Origin: Candidatus Methanofrustulum fimipullorum
GTDB taxonomy: Archaea > Halobacteriota > Methanosarcinia > Methanosarcinales > Methanosarcinaceae
Direction of reading: 5' to 3'
Assembly: GCA_012518265.1 (NCBI GenBank)
Contig: JAAYST010000048.1
Span: 1 to 64,000, forward strand
DNA length: 64,000 bases
Made by a program: the position numbers and the translations under genes
In this document: piece by piece, positions 8,843 to 17,707 of the stretch
Position numbering within the stretch: position 1 is the first letter of the stretch
Layout of the letters: each line of letters starts with the position of its first letter
Notes under the pieces: generated by a model
What the model was told of the DNA's origin: nothing
What the model saw: only the letters and a program-made list of their open reading frames with translations
The model's database searches: none

Positions 8843-8866
8843 AAAAAACCGAATCCGGTTTTTTTT
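8843..8866. terminator. Bidirectional hairpin terminator between polB region and cbf5
   Basis: The stem AAAAAACCG pairs with CGGTTTTTT around the loop AATC, with A and T runs on either side, so it could work in both directions. It lies about 100 bases downstream of the cbf5 stop. Confidence 0.5.
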
Positions 8867-8962
8867 AGAATTGAAGAAAACGGCGCACAGATATTTCAAG
8901 TTCCAACGCCCGTCTTCGTGATAAAAAAGCGGCTCGGTGAATTTAAATTAAAAAAAAAACGA

Positions 8963-10180
8963 TTAATTTTCATTTTCTTTTTGACTTTTACTTTTCCAAA
9001 TGTTCGGGTATTCTCCCGACTTCATATAAACCGCAATCGGTGTTGCGACTATTCCTGATTTTAAATTCTCGATATCTTTTGAATCCACATTGGATCGGGA
9101 AAGTGAAACAATTTCACCGCTTTGAGTGAAAACGGCGACCAATTGATTTTTTTCAACGTTTGTAGTAAACGAAACAATTCCCGGTTGAGCCAAAAAAGCA
9201 CCGTTTGAAAGGGCGCCAACAGCTGAATCTTTGACTGTGATTTTAGGCAAATGGGAAAAAGCCGATTCCATCGGCAAAATTATTTTTCGAATCAAAGATT
9301 CGTCTTTTTCGTTTTTCCAGAAATAAACCGCGTCTGTCAATTCTTGAAGAGTCGTCATGTGAGTTTCGTCAAACGGCCCCGCTTTTGAGCGAATCAGTTC
9401 CTGCATGTGAGCACCGACTCCGAGTGCAAGGCCGATGTCGTGGCACAATTTCCTGATATAAGTTCCGGCTTCGCAGCCGACTTGAATTAAAACGTCTTTT
9501 CCGGAAATTTCAATAACATTTATGTAATAAACTTTCCGAGTCCTGATTCTTCTTTTAACGGCCGATGTAACGGGCGGCATTTGATAAACTGATCCTGTAA
9601 ATTCGTTAAGCGTTTTTTTAATAAGCGATTGCGGAACGGGTTTATGTAAACGCAAAATACAAATGTATTCTTTTCCGGAAAGTCGAATTGCACCAACGGC
9701 ACGAGTTGCATATTCAATCATGACCGGCTGAACTCCGGTTACAACAGGATCGAGTGAACCGGAATGACCGGCCGTATTTACGTTTAAAATTTGTTTGACA
9801 TATGCCGCAATTTCGTGACTCGTAGGACCTGAAGGCTTGTTTATTACAACGACTCCTTTTTTAATATATTCGTCAATCGGTCGAGTTTTAGGCGTGCGGT
9901 TTTTGAAAATTGATTTAGGATTCGGGTCGAGAACTATTGTTTCTGACGGTTTCGTTTCAAAAAAATAATCGTTTCTATAAAATTCGGATTCGTTTCCATT
10001 TTTGTTTTCGCTATCGAAATCCGACCCGGTTCCTCTTGATTTCGATTTACTGAATCTTTTACGTTTAAAATCTCTTTTAAAGCGGGCATTCCCGGAATTA
10101 TTAAAACGACGACCGGTCGACCCGGTTTGATCATTTCGTCTTTTTCGTTTAAAATTAGTTTTGTCGTCTGAATAATTCAT
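8963..10180 (-). CDS. cbf5: Cbf5/TruB-family tRNA and rRNA pseudouridine synthase
   Basis: This is the archaeal pseudouridine synthase of H/ACA ribonucleoproteins, which can also make pseudouridine-55 in tRNA. I use the ATG at 10180 (405 residues) after GGGTG; a GTG nine bases upstream is also open. Catalytic motif HSGSLDP gives the active Asp near residue 144, and INKPSGPTSHE and the RTRKVYYI and AGTYIRKL segments match the family throughout. A PUA-like domain occupies about 300-400. The first 90 or so residues are an Arg/Lys/Asn/Ser-rich tail absent from typical archaeal Cbf5 (about 330-340 residues). It has no internal Met that could serve as a later start, so it appears real. It may bind RNA nonspecifically. 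Confidence 0.93.
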   Translation of the reverse strand: MNYSDDKTNFKRKRRNDQTGSTGRRFNNSGNARFKRDFKRKRFSKSKSRGTGSDFDSENKNGNESEFYRNDYFFETKPSETIVLDPNPKSIFKNRTPKTRPIDEYIKKGVVVINKPSGPTSHEIAAYVKQILNVNTAGHSGSLDPVVTGVQPVMIEYATRAVGAIRLSGKEYICILRLHKPVPQSLIKKTLNEFTGSVYQMPPVTSAVKRRIRTRKVYYINVIEISGKDVLIQVGCEAGTYIRKLCHDIGLALGVGAHMQELIRSKAGPFDETHMTTLQELTDAVYFWKNEKDESLIRKIILPMESAFSHLPKITVKDSAVGALSNGAFLAQPGIVSFTTNVEKNQLVAVFTQSGEIVSLSRSNVDSKDIENLKSGIVATPIAVYMKSGEYPNIWKSKSQKENEN

Positions 10181-10703
10181 TTCCTGCACCCGAATTTATT
10201 AATTTGATTTATTAATACGATTTATTAGTTTTATTTGTTAGTTTTACTCTAAATTCTTTTTATTTATTAGTTTTATGTTTTTTCAGTTTTAAGCGGTTTT
10301 TCGTTTTATTCTTTTTCCCGTAAGGTTTCAATATCGGTGGCCCAATTTTGTTTTTTCGTTTATTCTTTTAGAATTTTAAACAGTCGTTCCGTTTTTCAAT
10401 TTAAAAAAATCCGTATTTCGGTTTTTCTTTTTAGATGATACAACCAAGCATTTCCGTTTTCCATTTTGGGCCGGCACATTTCAAGATTTCCGAGCTTTGC
10501 TTTTTTCATTTAAAAGGATAAAACCCACGCTCGTTTTGTTCTTCCCTTCAAGGTTTTATTGTCGGTGGCCTAATTCTGTTTTTTCGTTGTATTCTTTTAA
10601 AGGAAAAGCCGCATCGCGGCTTTTCCTTTTCAAATAAATATGTTGAAGTTGTATAAAAATTATATTAAAGTTAACCGTTACCGATTTAGTTTTAGCTTTA
10701 TTA
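10181..10703. other. 523-bp spacer with a duplicated ~45-bp motif
   Basis: No ORF is convincing here. Two related segments, about 10325-10370 and 10555-10600, share the core CGGTGGCC and the flank TTTTTTCGTT followed by TATTCTTTTA. Both are oriented the same way, about 230 bp apart. The duplication and some GC-rich islets (near 10465-10475) suggest a small RNA or a duplicated regulatory element, but I cannot assign one. Confidence 0.5.
10599..10629. terminator. Strong hairpin terminator downstream of the GNAT gene
   Basis: A perfect 14-bp stem (AAAGGAAAAGCCGC with its complement) closes the loop ATC. It is about 75 bases past the stop of the minus-strand acetyltransferase gene and would be transcribed with it. 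Confidence 0.65.
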
Positions 10704-11198
10704 TTAATTATTTGAATCCTGCAACAAATTACAACTTATTGCAAGCTTTGCCAAATCGGCAACCATATAATATCCGTCTTCCCCGTCGCTGTAATATTGT
10801 TCTTTTGTCCAAAGGCATATAAAACCGTTTTTTTCGTAAAGCCTTTTCGCACCTTCGTTTCCGACTCTAACTTCAAGGGAAACTTTCGTAATTCCGGACA
10901 AAAAGAAATGGCGTAAAAGATGTTTTAGAAGTGCGGTTGCAACTCCTCGATTTCGATATGATTTATGAACGGCCAAAGAAAAAATGTGGCCTTCCGTTTC
11001 GGAAAAAGGATAGCCGACAATAAATCCGCAAATAATCCCTTTAAATTCGAAAACGAAAAAACCGTCCTCAAATTTTTCATAAAAACGCAAATAGTCAAGC
11101 GGATTGTGATCTCCGAAAGATTCCGACTCAATTAAATAAACCTGCAATTCGTCCGACCGCTTATAACGACGAATCGTGTAATTAAAATTAATAGCCAT
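10704..11198 (-). CDS. rimI: GNAT N-acetyltransferase, RimI/ArdI-like
   Basis: This 164-residue protein has the GNAT fold. The acetyl-CoA-binding motif A reads SLAVHKSYRNRGVATALL around residues 75-92. The later segment VGNEGAKRLYEKNGF (about 120-135) is typical of RimI-type protein N-terminal acetyltransferases. ATG 11198 has AAAGGA upstream. The gene begins 42 bases after the arcS stop and is probably cotranscribed with it. In archaea such enzymes acetylate protein N-termini broadly; the exact substrate cannot be read from sequence. Confidence 0.85.
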   Translation of the reverse strand: MAINFNYTIRRYKRSDELQVYLIESESFGDHNPLDYLRFYEKFEDGFFVFEFKGIICGFIVGYPFSETEGHIFSLAVHKSYRNRGVATALLKHLLRHFFLSGITKVSLEVRVGNEGAKRLYEKNGFICLWTKEQYYSDGEDGYYMVADLAKLAISCNLLQDSNN

Positions 11199-11240
11199 GC
11201 GTTTTATGATTCCTTTTTATTCATTTTTTTGTTATTATTA

Positions 11241-13235
11241 TTATGATTCCTTTTTATTTTTTTCCTTGATATGTCTTAAGAATACAGCGATTCCCCTACC
11301 GGAATCGATCATTTCCCGACCCGACATAAACGCTTTTCCGACACCGTATGCAAGTTCTCCGGAAATAATTACTTCGTCTCCGGGTCTTATTTCTTTATCG
11401 GCATCTATCACACCGGGCGCCAACAGAGATCCGCGCGGCACGAATTTGTCTATGAAAACCGTATGCTGACCTTTGTAGTCAGGACTTTTCAAAATCTTTT
11501 CGGCACCGGCAGCTGTAAGCGAGAAAAGGCCGTATTTAGGAACGAGAGTTGCAATTTGAACATTTTCGGAATATAATTGGTATTTCGGGAAATTGGCTCT
11601 GACTGAAAAATCGCCTGAATAAAGCACATTTGAAATTTCGCCGAACTGATGTCTTAAAATCGCAATGCATTGATCAACTTTACCGAGCTCGAAAGAACGC
11701 CTTTTAAGTGGGTTTTCAGAATTTTTAGAGTCTTTGTTCTCTTTTTTGTTATCTTTCTCTTTGTTCTCTTTTTTGTTCTCTTTCTCTTTGTTCTCACGTA
11801 CGATTCTGTCTAAAGCGGCTTTCAAATTATTACAGCTTTCGCGGGATGAAGGTGACGATTCCGATGTAAATTCAAAAGGAATTTTTAATTTTGACGAAAT
11901 TTGTTCACAAATTTCTTTATAAGGACCCGAAACGTGGGCTATAATGTATTTGTATTTATTTTTGATTAAATAATTTTCAAGAAGAGAACCGACAAAATGT
12001 CTTTCATCATTATCCCAATGACCGGTAACTGTTGTGTCATAATGAGCCGCAGGATATGTAATTTCGAGTTCTCTTGGAATTAAACCGATAGGAGACGTGA
12101 TAATAATTTCGTTTACGTACGCCCTGTTTCGACCCATCGCCCATATGAAATTTCTGTGAGAATTAGATAGCGAATACGGCTTTTTTGCGGAACACGGAAA
12201 TATTACAAGGATATCTTTTTCGGGCGGAACGTAACTGTTTTTTATTTTGTCGGCAAAAATCCTAATTTCACTTCTGTTCAAAGAATCACCCGTTGTTGCG
12301 GAAATTATGGACGTTCGAAATGCAGGCGACACCGACAAATTGTTCGAATCGGAATCGTAAAGCCTCAAAAGACCCGCAAGCCAAGGCTGAACGCGACATT
12401 GACCTTCGACATATTCTCTTAAAGTTCCGTCGTGCAACTTTTGCGTTGCAAGCCTCAATTCCGATTCAAGAGCCGAAATATTGTGATTTTTTAAAAAATT
12501 GAACCTTTTTTCTTTATCGAAATTTAAAACCTCTTCAATCGAATTCGAAGAGCATTCTTTACAGGAACAGGGAAGTGTTTTTAGAGAATTTAAATTATAA
12601 ATTCCCGCATTCGTCATGTATTTGTCAAATCCGGCCGAAACTATTGCGCAAGTTGTATCGAAAATGTCGGCACCCATATAAATTAAAAGTGCAACATTCT
12701 CAGGAGTTGCGAAATTTGGAATCCAAAGTGCGGAATCGAAAGGAATAGACAAACGCAGCTTTTGAAATTCATTATAGAAACGAACGGGGTCGTTTTCGAA
12801 AGAAGAAACGCTTTCAAAAATATAAACATCTGCCCCTTCGTGTTTACTAAAAGAATCGAGATCTGTCGGATGAATTACGGCGCATGTTGGCGTATTTCCG
12901 AAAATTCCTGATTCATTATAAACATCATTTATTTTTATTGCATATTTGAAATAAGAATCTGACGGATATTGTTGCGTAAACGAAAGCCTAGGCAAAATAT
13001 ACAAGTTTTTTCCGAAATCGGAACTTTCCTTAAATGTATTTATTCTCGATTTTGCCGAGTCGTAAATATTTTGGGAAAGCCAAAGAGAGCCGCCGTCAGA
13101 TATAAAATAGTCCGATTTCGATTTTCCGATTTGTTCGGAATCAATTATAAGAGGAGTTTTTAAATCGGACGAAAGCCGCAGCAATCCGACTCTTCCCGAG
13201 CCGTCTCTTTTTGTTACTTCAAAAAAGGAAGTCAT
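11241..13235 (-). CDS. arcS: Archaeosine synthase ArcS (TgtA2-type)
   Basis: ArcS acts on preQ0 at position 15 of the tRNA D-loop in making archaeosine. The 664-residue protein has a degenerate TGT-like N-terminal domain, then a cysteine cluster PCSCKECSS near residue 215. The diagnostic motif PCSAKKPYSLSNSH starts near 347, and a C-terminal PUA RNA-binding domain covers about 560-655. Between them lies a low-complexity insert of Lys/Glu/Asn repeats around residues 475-505. It is encoded by a microsatellite-like TTTGTTCTCTTT repeat on the plus strand (11741-11800). No clear ribosome-binding site precedes the ATG, so the mRNA may be leaderless. Confidence 0.92.
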   Translation of the reverse strand: MTSFFEVTKRDGSGRVGLLRLSSDLKTPLIIDSEQIGKSKSDYFISDGGSLWLSQNIYDSAKSRINTFKESSDFGKNLYILPRLSFTQQYPSDSYFKYAIKINDVYNESGIFGNTPTCAVIHPTDLDSFSKHEGADVYIFESVSSFENDPVRFYNEFQKLRLSIPFDSALWIPNFATPENVALLIYMGADIFDTTCAIVSAGFDKYMTNAGIYNLNSLKTLPCSCKECSSNSIEEVLNFDKEKRFNFLKNHNISALESELRLATQKLHDGTLREYVEGQCRVQPWLAGLLRLYDSDSNNLSVSPAFRTSIISATTGDSLNRSEIRIFADKIKNSYVPPEKDILVIFPCSAKKPYSLSNSHRNFIWAMGRNRAYVNEIIITSPIGLIPRELEITYPAAHYDTTVTGHWDNDERHFVGSLLENYLIKNKYKYIIAHVSGPYKEICEQISSKLKIPFEFTSESSPSSRESCNNLKAALDRIVRENKEKENKKENKEKDNKKENKDSKNSENPLKRRSFELGKVDQCIAILRHQFGEISNVLYSGDFSVRANFPKYQLYSENVQIATLVPKYGLFSLTAAGAEKILKSPDYKGQHTVFIDKFVPRGSLLAPGVIDADKEIRPGDEVIISGELAYGVGKAFMSGREMIDSGRGIAVFLRHIKEKNKKES

Positions 13236-13327
13236 GGTATTTTAAAAAAATAAAAGATAATAAAAAATAGAATGTATAGAATGTTGAAATTTAAATTAAA
13301 AATTTAAATTAAAAAACAATTGAAAGA

Positions 13328-13600
13328 TTAAGCTTCCGGAGGAATTGTTTCGAGTTTTCCGAGAATACCCCAAATAAGAGTTCCCGTATGCATTGGAAGG
13401 TTCGGGTCGGAGCTTACATCAGAAAGAATTGAAAGACTCTTTGTCGTTCTTAAAAACAATTCTTCATTGTCGTCTTTAAGAATTTCAATAATTTCCGTAA
13501 CGGAGCGTTTTATATTTCTCGGAACGGAGTTATCGTTATTTATCATATCGAGTTCGTTAATACATTGTTGTATAGTTTGCTTATATTCCATTTTTACCAT
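13328..13600 (-). CDS. UPF0147 family protein
   Basis: This 90-residue, largely helical protein matches the small archaeal UPF0147 family throughout, including SVPRNIKRSV and the ending GILGKLETIPPEA. The function is unknown. The start ATG follows AGGTGA with good spacing. It lies 92 bases upstream of arcS on the same strand. Confidence 0.88.
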   Translation of the reverse strand: MVKMEYKQTIQQCINELDMINNDNSVPRNIKRSVTEIIEILKDDNEELFLRTTKSLSILSDVSSDPNLPMHTGTLIWGILGKLETIPPEA

Positions 13601-13938
13601 AAATAATCACCTGAATAATTTTTCTTTAAACGAAAAACTGCATAATCGTTATAATATTGTTTAAAAATATTTAAATTTGTCGAACAAACATCATTTTAAC
13701 AACATTCTTATATATAGAAGTTATGATTCTATAACTGTTTCTATAGAGTATCGAAATAAAAATTGAAATTGTTGGAATAAAATTGAATTATTGGAATAAA
13801 AATTAAAATATAATTATGAATATTATATAGTTACAGTTAATTACTGTTAATTACTAAATAATAACAGTTTAAAAACTTAACAGTTTAAAAACTTATAACT
13901 GACATTTAATTAAAAAAATATTAAAGAAGTGAATTTAA
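13601..13938. other. Divergent promoter region
   Basis: This AT-rich spacer lies between the UPF0147 gene (minus) and the zinc-ribbon/orc1 genes (plus). TATA-like sequences lie at 13710-13719 and 13821-13830 on the plus strand. An inverted repeat TCTATA/TATAGA sits near 13728-13747. Short direct repeats (TTGGAATAAAATT; AACAGTTTAAAAACTT) are also present. I looked for G-rich origin-recognition boxes because an orc1 gene follows, and found none. Confidence 0.4.
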
Positions 13939-14469
13939 ATGGATAATAATGAAGATGTAAAAAAAATTGCTCACTATTTGGAAATTGGCGGAACTATGCT
14001 TGCCGATCACTGTAATACTTGCGGTGCTCCGTTATTCAGGCTTAAGGGAAATGTATTGTGTCCGTTGTGTACGAATGCCGAGCCGGAAGTTCCTGAAGTT
14101 ATGGAAGTAATTGAAGATGCTACATATCCGCCGACTGTCAGAACGAATTACAAACCCGATATAAAAAAGAAAAAAGAGTTGGATTTTATTGAAAGAAAGA
14201 TATTACCGACCGAAAGAAGAAACGGGGGCGAAATTCAAAAGCATAAGAAAGACAAATATTCAAGGCAACAAAAAGCGGAAAAAACGTATAGAGCGTATCC
14301 TGCATATCCCGATGAAGAAGAACTCAGATTACTGATTTTGATGAAACTCATTGAAATTGCGGAAAACAATATTAATGAAGAAGATCCAAGAAGAATTGAA
14401 GAGTCTTTTGAAATCATAGACCTAGGTATCGATTTGATTAGAAAAATTGAAAGGTACGACTACGAATAA
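13939..14469 (+). CDS. Sjogren's syndrome/scleroderma autoantigen 1-type zinc-ribbon protein
   Basis: This 176-residue protein begins with a short helix and the segment GGTMLADHCNTCGAPLF, then CPLC. The two CxxC pairs form a zinc ribbon typical of the archaeal SSSCA1/autoantigen p27 family. The middle is Lys-rich and probably disordered, and the C-terminal 50 residues look helical. It lies 60 bases upstream of orc1 and may be in one transcript with it. The function in archaea is unknown. Confidence 0.8.
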   Translation: MDNNEDVKKIAHYLEIGGTMLADHCNTCGAPLFRLKGNVLCPLCTNAEPEVPEVMEVIEDATYPPTVRTNYKPDIKKKKELDFIERKILPTERRNGGEIQKHKKDKYSRQQKAEKTYRAYPAYPDEEELRLLILMKLIEIAENNINEEDPRRIEESFEIIDLGIDLIRKIERYDYE

Positions 14470-14529
14470 AAAACAGAAATAATGAAGATAAAAAACAGAA
14501 AATAACAAATTAAAAACAGAGTGAGAATT

Positions 14530-15642
14530 ATGAGAAAAGAAGGTATGTTGATGTGGGACGAAACAATTTTTCGAAATCCTGAATTGTTCGAACTCGACTA
14601 CCTTCCGGACAGATTTCCGCATCGTGATACTCAGCTGGATTCGATTCGTTATGCAATAAAGCCGGCCTTGAGAAATACAAAGCCTTTGAATTGTCTTTTG
14701 TATGGGCCGCCGGGAACGGGAAAAACGAGTGCGTCGATGAAAATTTTTCAGGAACTTGAAGATTTTTCGGACAAAATTGTTACTGTTAAAATAAATTGCC
14801 AAATCGATTCAACACGGTTTGCCGTAATGGCAAGGCTTTATCAAAAAATATTGGGCGTAACCCCGCCCGGTTCCGGCATTTCGTTTAACAGAATTTTTGA
14901 AAAAGTGATTACAAAATTAGTTGAAACCGACAGAACTCTAATTGCGGTTCTTGACGATATTAATTATTTGTTTTATGAAGGAAACGCAAACGAAGTGATG
15001 TATTCGTTATTAAGAGCGCATGAACAGTATCCGGGATCAAGAATCGGTGTCATTGCGATAGTAAACGACCCGACCGTAATTTACGGATTTGACCCAAGAG
15101 TTGCATCCGTTTTTCTGCCGGAAGAAATCGAATTCAAACCGTACGATCTTTACGAAATCGATGATATTTTAAGCGACAGAATCGATATGGGATTTTATCC
15201 GAATGTCGTATCGGAAGACGTAAAGCAGGAAATTGTAAGGTTTGTTGCGGAAACCGGAGATTTAAGATCTGGCATAGATTTGCTCAAAAGGTCGGGAATG
15301 AATGCTGAAAAAAGAGCATCGACCAAAATTTCTTCCGAAGATGTAAAAAACGCATATGAAGCGTCAAGATCGAACCATTTTGCAAGACTCGTGAAAAATA
15401 TGAATGAAAACGAACAAATCATTTTAAAGGCAGTTCACGAAAGATCGGAAATATCATCGGGAGAGCTTTACGAAATTTTTAACTCTCTAACAAATATCGG
15501 GTATACGAGATTTTACGAAATTGTAAATAAAATGGTTGCTGCAGGTTACATTAATGCCGAATTTACAGGAAAAGGACAAAAAGGAAGAACGAGAATATTT
15601 AAACCGGCATTCAAAACGGACGATATAAAGTTTTTTAAGTAA
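14530..15642 (+). CDS. cdc6: Orc1/Cdc6 replication initiator
   Basis: This is an archaeal origin-recognition AAA+ ATPase. I start it at ATG 14530 (370 residues) just after GTGAG. The N-terminal HRDTQLDSI segment is typical of Orc1/Cdc6. Walker A is GPPGTGKTS at about 59-67, Walker B is LIAVLDDINYLF near 137, and a sensor/arginine segment is near 190. The C-terminal winged helix (about 290-370) binds DNA. No recognisable origin repeats flank the gene, so it may be a second, origin-unlinked paralogue. Confidence 0.92.
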   Translation: MRKEGMLMWDETIFRNPELFELDYLPDRFPHRDTQLDSIRYAIKPALRNTKPLNCLLYGPPGTGKTSASMKIFQELEDFSDKIVTVKINCQIDSTRFAVMARLYQKILGVTPPGSGISFNRIFEKVITKLVETDRTLIAVLDDINYLFYEGNANEVMYSLLRAHEQYPGSRIGVIAIVNDPTVIYGFDPRVASVFLPEEIEFKPYDLYEIDDILSDRIDMGFYPNVVSEDVKQEIVRFVAETGDLRSGIDLLKRSGMNAEKRASTKISSEDVKNAYEASRSNHFARLVKNMNENEQIILKAVHERSEISSGELYEIFNSLTNIGYTRFYEIVNKMVAAGYINAEFTGKGQKGRTRIFKPAFKTDDIKFFK

Positions 15643-15706
15643 ATTAAAAAAAAATATAAAAACAAAAGATATAAAAAACGAGTGAAAAAGAGAGTGAGAG
15701 AGACAG

Positions 15707-16741
15707 TTGTATACAAGTAAATTGGCCGATATGGGAATTTTTATACATCGCAATCGGAATTTAAGAGGAGGAATAAAACCGCATCTGTCTGTCAGATTCA
15801 GGTCGGACGAGGGTAAAATAAAAACTTTTGCGGTTGACACAAGCAGAACAACGAGTAAAGAAGGGGAGCCGGATCTTTATTTGATTACGCATGCTCACTC
15901 GGATCACTTCGGAAAATCTGCAATGATATCCCAAAATTCCGTATGTACCGAGGAAACTGCCAGAGCGCTTGAAATCAGATACAAAAGAGAATTCTTAGGG
16001 AAAAAGGTAGGAATTAACGACTCGTTTTTGATTAAAGGAGTAAATGTAAAGACATGTCCTGTGTATCATACGGCCGGCTCCAACGCTTTTTTTTGGGAAA
16101 ATGAAAACGGTGTAAGAATACTTGTAACAGGAGATGTAAAAGAAGCATCCGATTTGCCTAAATGCGACGTTTTAATAACGGAAGCAAATTACGGCGACCC
16201 AAACGAGCCTAGCTGTTATTTTAATGACGATTTGGAAAATATTAAAAGAATAATTTATGAAAATATCGGATATAATAAAATTGCATTTGGCGCATATGAT
16301 TTCGGAAAATCGCAAAAAGTCGTTGAAATTTTAAGATATATCGGATACAAAGGACCGATTGCCATGAATAAGATAACTTATGCGCTGACAAGCGAATTTG
16401 TAGAAAATGCAGGAGATCTTGTTCCGATAAATGTAAAAGAACGTATGTCGACTAAAAAAGCGGCCGACATTTCAATAGTACCGCCGAACAAATTGACAGC
16501 AGTCGGAAGCAATTTTAAAAAGTATGTTTTAACTTGCAGAGACATCTACCCGTACCCTTCAATACGAATAAGCGACCATTTGGATGTAAGAGGGCTTGAC
16601 GAAATGGTAAAAAAATGCAGCCCTGAAGTAACAATTACATACCATCCGAATACAGGAGACAGACCTGAAAAATATGCACAACATCTCAGAACAAAAGGAT
16701 ACGACGCATTTTCGTTGTCGGAGATAAAAAATATTTTATAA
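15707..16741 (+). CDS. Metallo-beta-lactamase-fold protein related to RNA-processing exonucleases
   Basis: This 344-residue hydrolase carries the zinc-binding signature HAHSDH from residue 62. Further ligand motifs are YHTAGSNAF and TGDVKE near 130-145, and SDHLD near 287. The pattern places it near the YSH1/exonuclease branch of the metallo-beta-lactamase fold, but it is short and lacks a KH domain or full beta-CASP insertion. TTG 15707 sits 8 bases after GTGAG and is the best start; ATG 15731 is an alternative. It follows orc1 by 64 bases. A nuclease role is inferred. Confidence 0.8.
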   Translation: MYTSKLADMGIFIHRNRNLRGGIKPHLSVRFRSDEGKIKTFAVDTSRTTSKEGEPDLYLITHAHSDHFGKSAMISQNSVCTEETARALEIRYKREFLGKKVGINDSFLIKGVNVKTCPVYHTAGSNAFFWENENGVRILVTGDVKEASDLPKCDVLITEANYGDPNEPSCYFNDDLENIKRIIYENIGYNKIAFGAYDFGKSQKVVEILRYIGYKGPIAMNKITYALTSEFVENAGDLVPINVKERMSTKKAADISIVPPNKLTAVGSNFKKYVLTCRDIYPYPSIRISDHLDVRGLDEMVKKCSPEVTITYHPNTGDRPEKYAQHLRTKGYDAFSLSEIKNIL

Positions 16742-16908
16742 TTTCGTTTATAATTTAATTTATAATTTTTTCCATTTTTAAATCTAATTTTAAATAAAAC
16801 ACTAATTTTTAAATAAAACAGTCTAAACATTTATAATTACGAAGACTATATTATTATTCTCAAAATTCAGCTTTTAGCTTTTAATATTAAAAATTGTGGG
16901 GATGTTTA

Positions 16909-17649
16909 ATGTCAAACAATATGAAAAAAACCGACTCCGAAATGAAAACTGTTTCCGATAATTTGAATAAAACACCGGACTCGGAAGAACAAAAAAGGAT
17001 TCAGAAAGAATCGCTTGCAAAATCTGTTATAGGAATGATAATCGGCCTAACTTCCGGTATTCTTTGTTACCTTATGTTAGGAGAGGGAACAACAGTTTCC
17101 TGGATTCTTTTACTTTTAGTCGTTTCGATTTTTGCATATTATATGCAAAGAAGAGCCATATTCCCTCTTTTAAAACTCGATAAAACGCCTATAAAAACTT
17201 CAGAATGGCTCGGAAATATATTTTTGGTCATTATTTATTGTGTTGTAATTTGGACTATTTTGTTAAATATAGGAACGCCGGTGTGGATTTTAGAGCCGGA
17301 AATTTCAGATGATGAAAGTTTTGTGAAATTCGGAATCGACAGAGAAGCTGAAGTTTCGTATATAATTTTAGACTATGAAGAAAAGAAAAGAAAAGATATA
17401 AACTTTGAAAATGCGACAAACGTTAGCTTAAAAGAGGAAACTGTTATGAAAAACGGAAAAACTGATGAAGCGTTTGTCGGCGTTATAGACGAAACACCGA
17501 AATCGGGAGAAATGATGTATATAAAAGCGTCAAAACCGGCTTTCTCATTTAACGACGATTACGCAAAAACGGTAATATATGGACCGATTAGAGTCGATGT
17601 TCCGGAAGATGATAAAGACGAAAATAATAGTAAAAGAAATAAAAAATAA
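16909..17649 (+). CDS. EMC6-like archaeal membrane protein with extra C-terminal domain
   Basis: This 246-residue protein starts at ATG 16909 after GTGGGGA. Residues about 45-130 hold three membrane segments, with a middle RRAIFPLL and the segment SEWLGNIFLVIIYCVVIWTI that resemble archaeal EMC6-like proteins. EMC6 is a subunit of the ER membrane-protein insertase in eukaryotes. A soluble C-terminal part of about 110 residues, predicted outside the membrane and rich in beta strands, follows. The family call rests on pattern memory, not on an invariant motif. It precedes the ABCE1 gene by 58 bases. Confidence 0.6.
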   Translation: MSNNMKKTDSEMKTVSDNLNKTPDSEEQKRIQKESLAKSVIGMIIGLTSGILCYLMLGEGTTVSWILLLLVVSIFAYYMQRRAIFPLLKLDKTPIKTSEWLGNIFLVIIYCVVIWTILLNIGTPVWILEPEISDDESFVKFGIDREAEVSYIILDYEEKKRKDINFENATNVSLKEETVMKNGKTDEAFVGVIDETPKSGEMMYIKASKPAFSFNDDYAKTVIYGPIRVDVPEDDKDENNSKRNKK

Positions 17650-17707
17650 TAAATAAAACAAAAAATTAAAAAAAAATAATCTATAATTTTTGAGTTGGTT
17701 TTAACGT

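Noticed and set aside
13601-14520. Replication origin beside orc1/cdc6
   Set aside because: I found no G-rich origin-recognition boxes or clustered inverted repeats of the expected type; the AT-richness is not above that of other spacers here.
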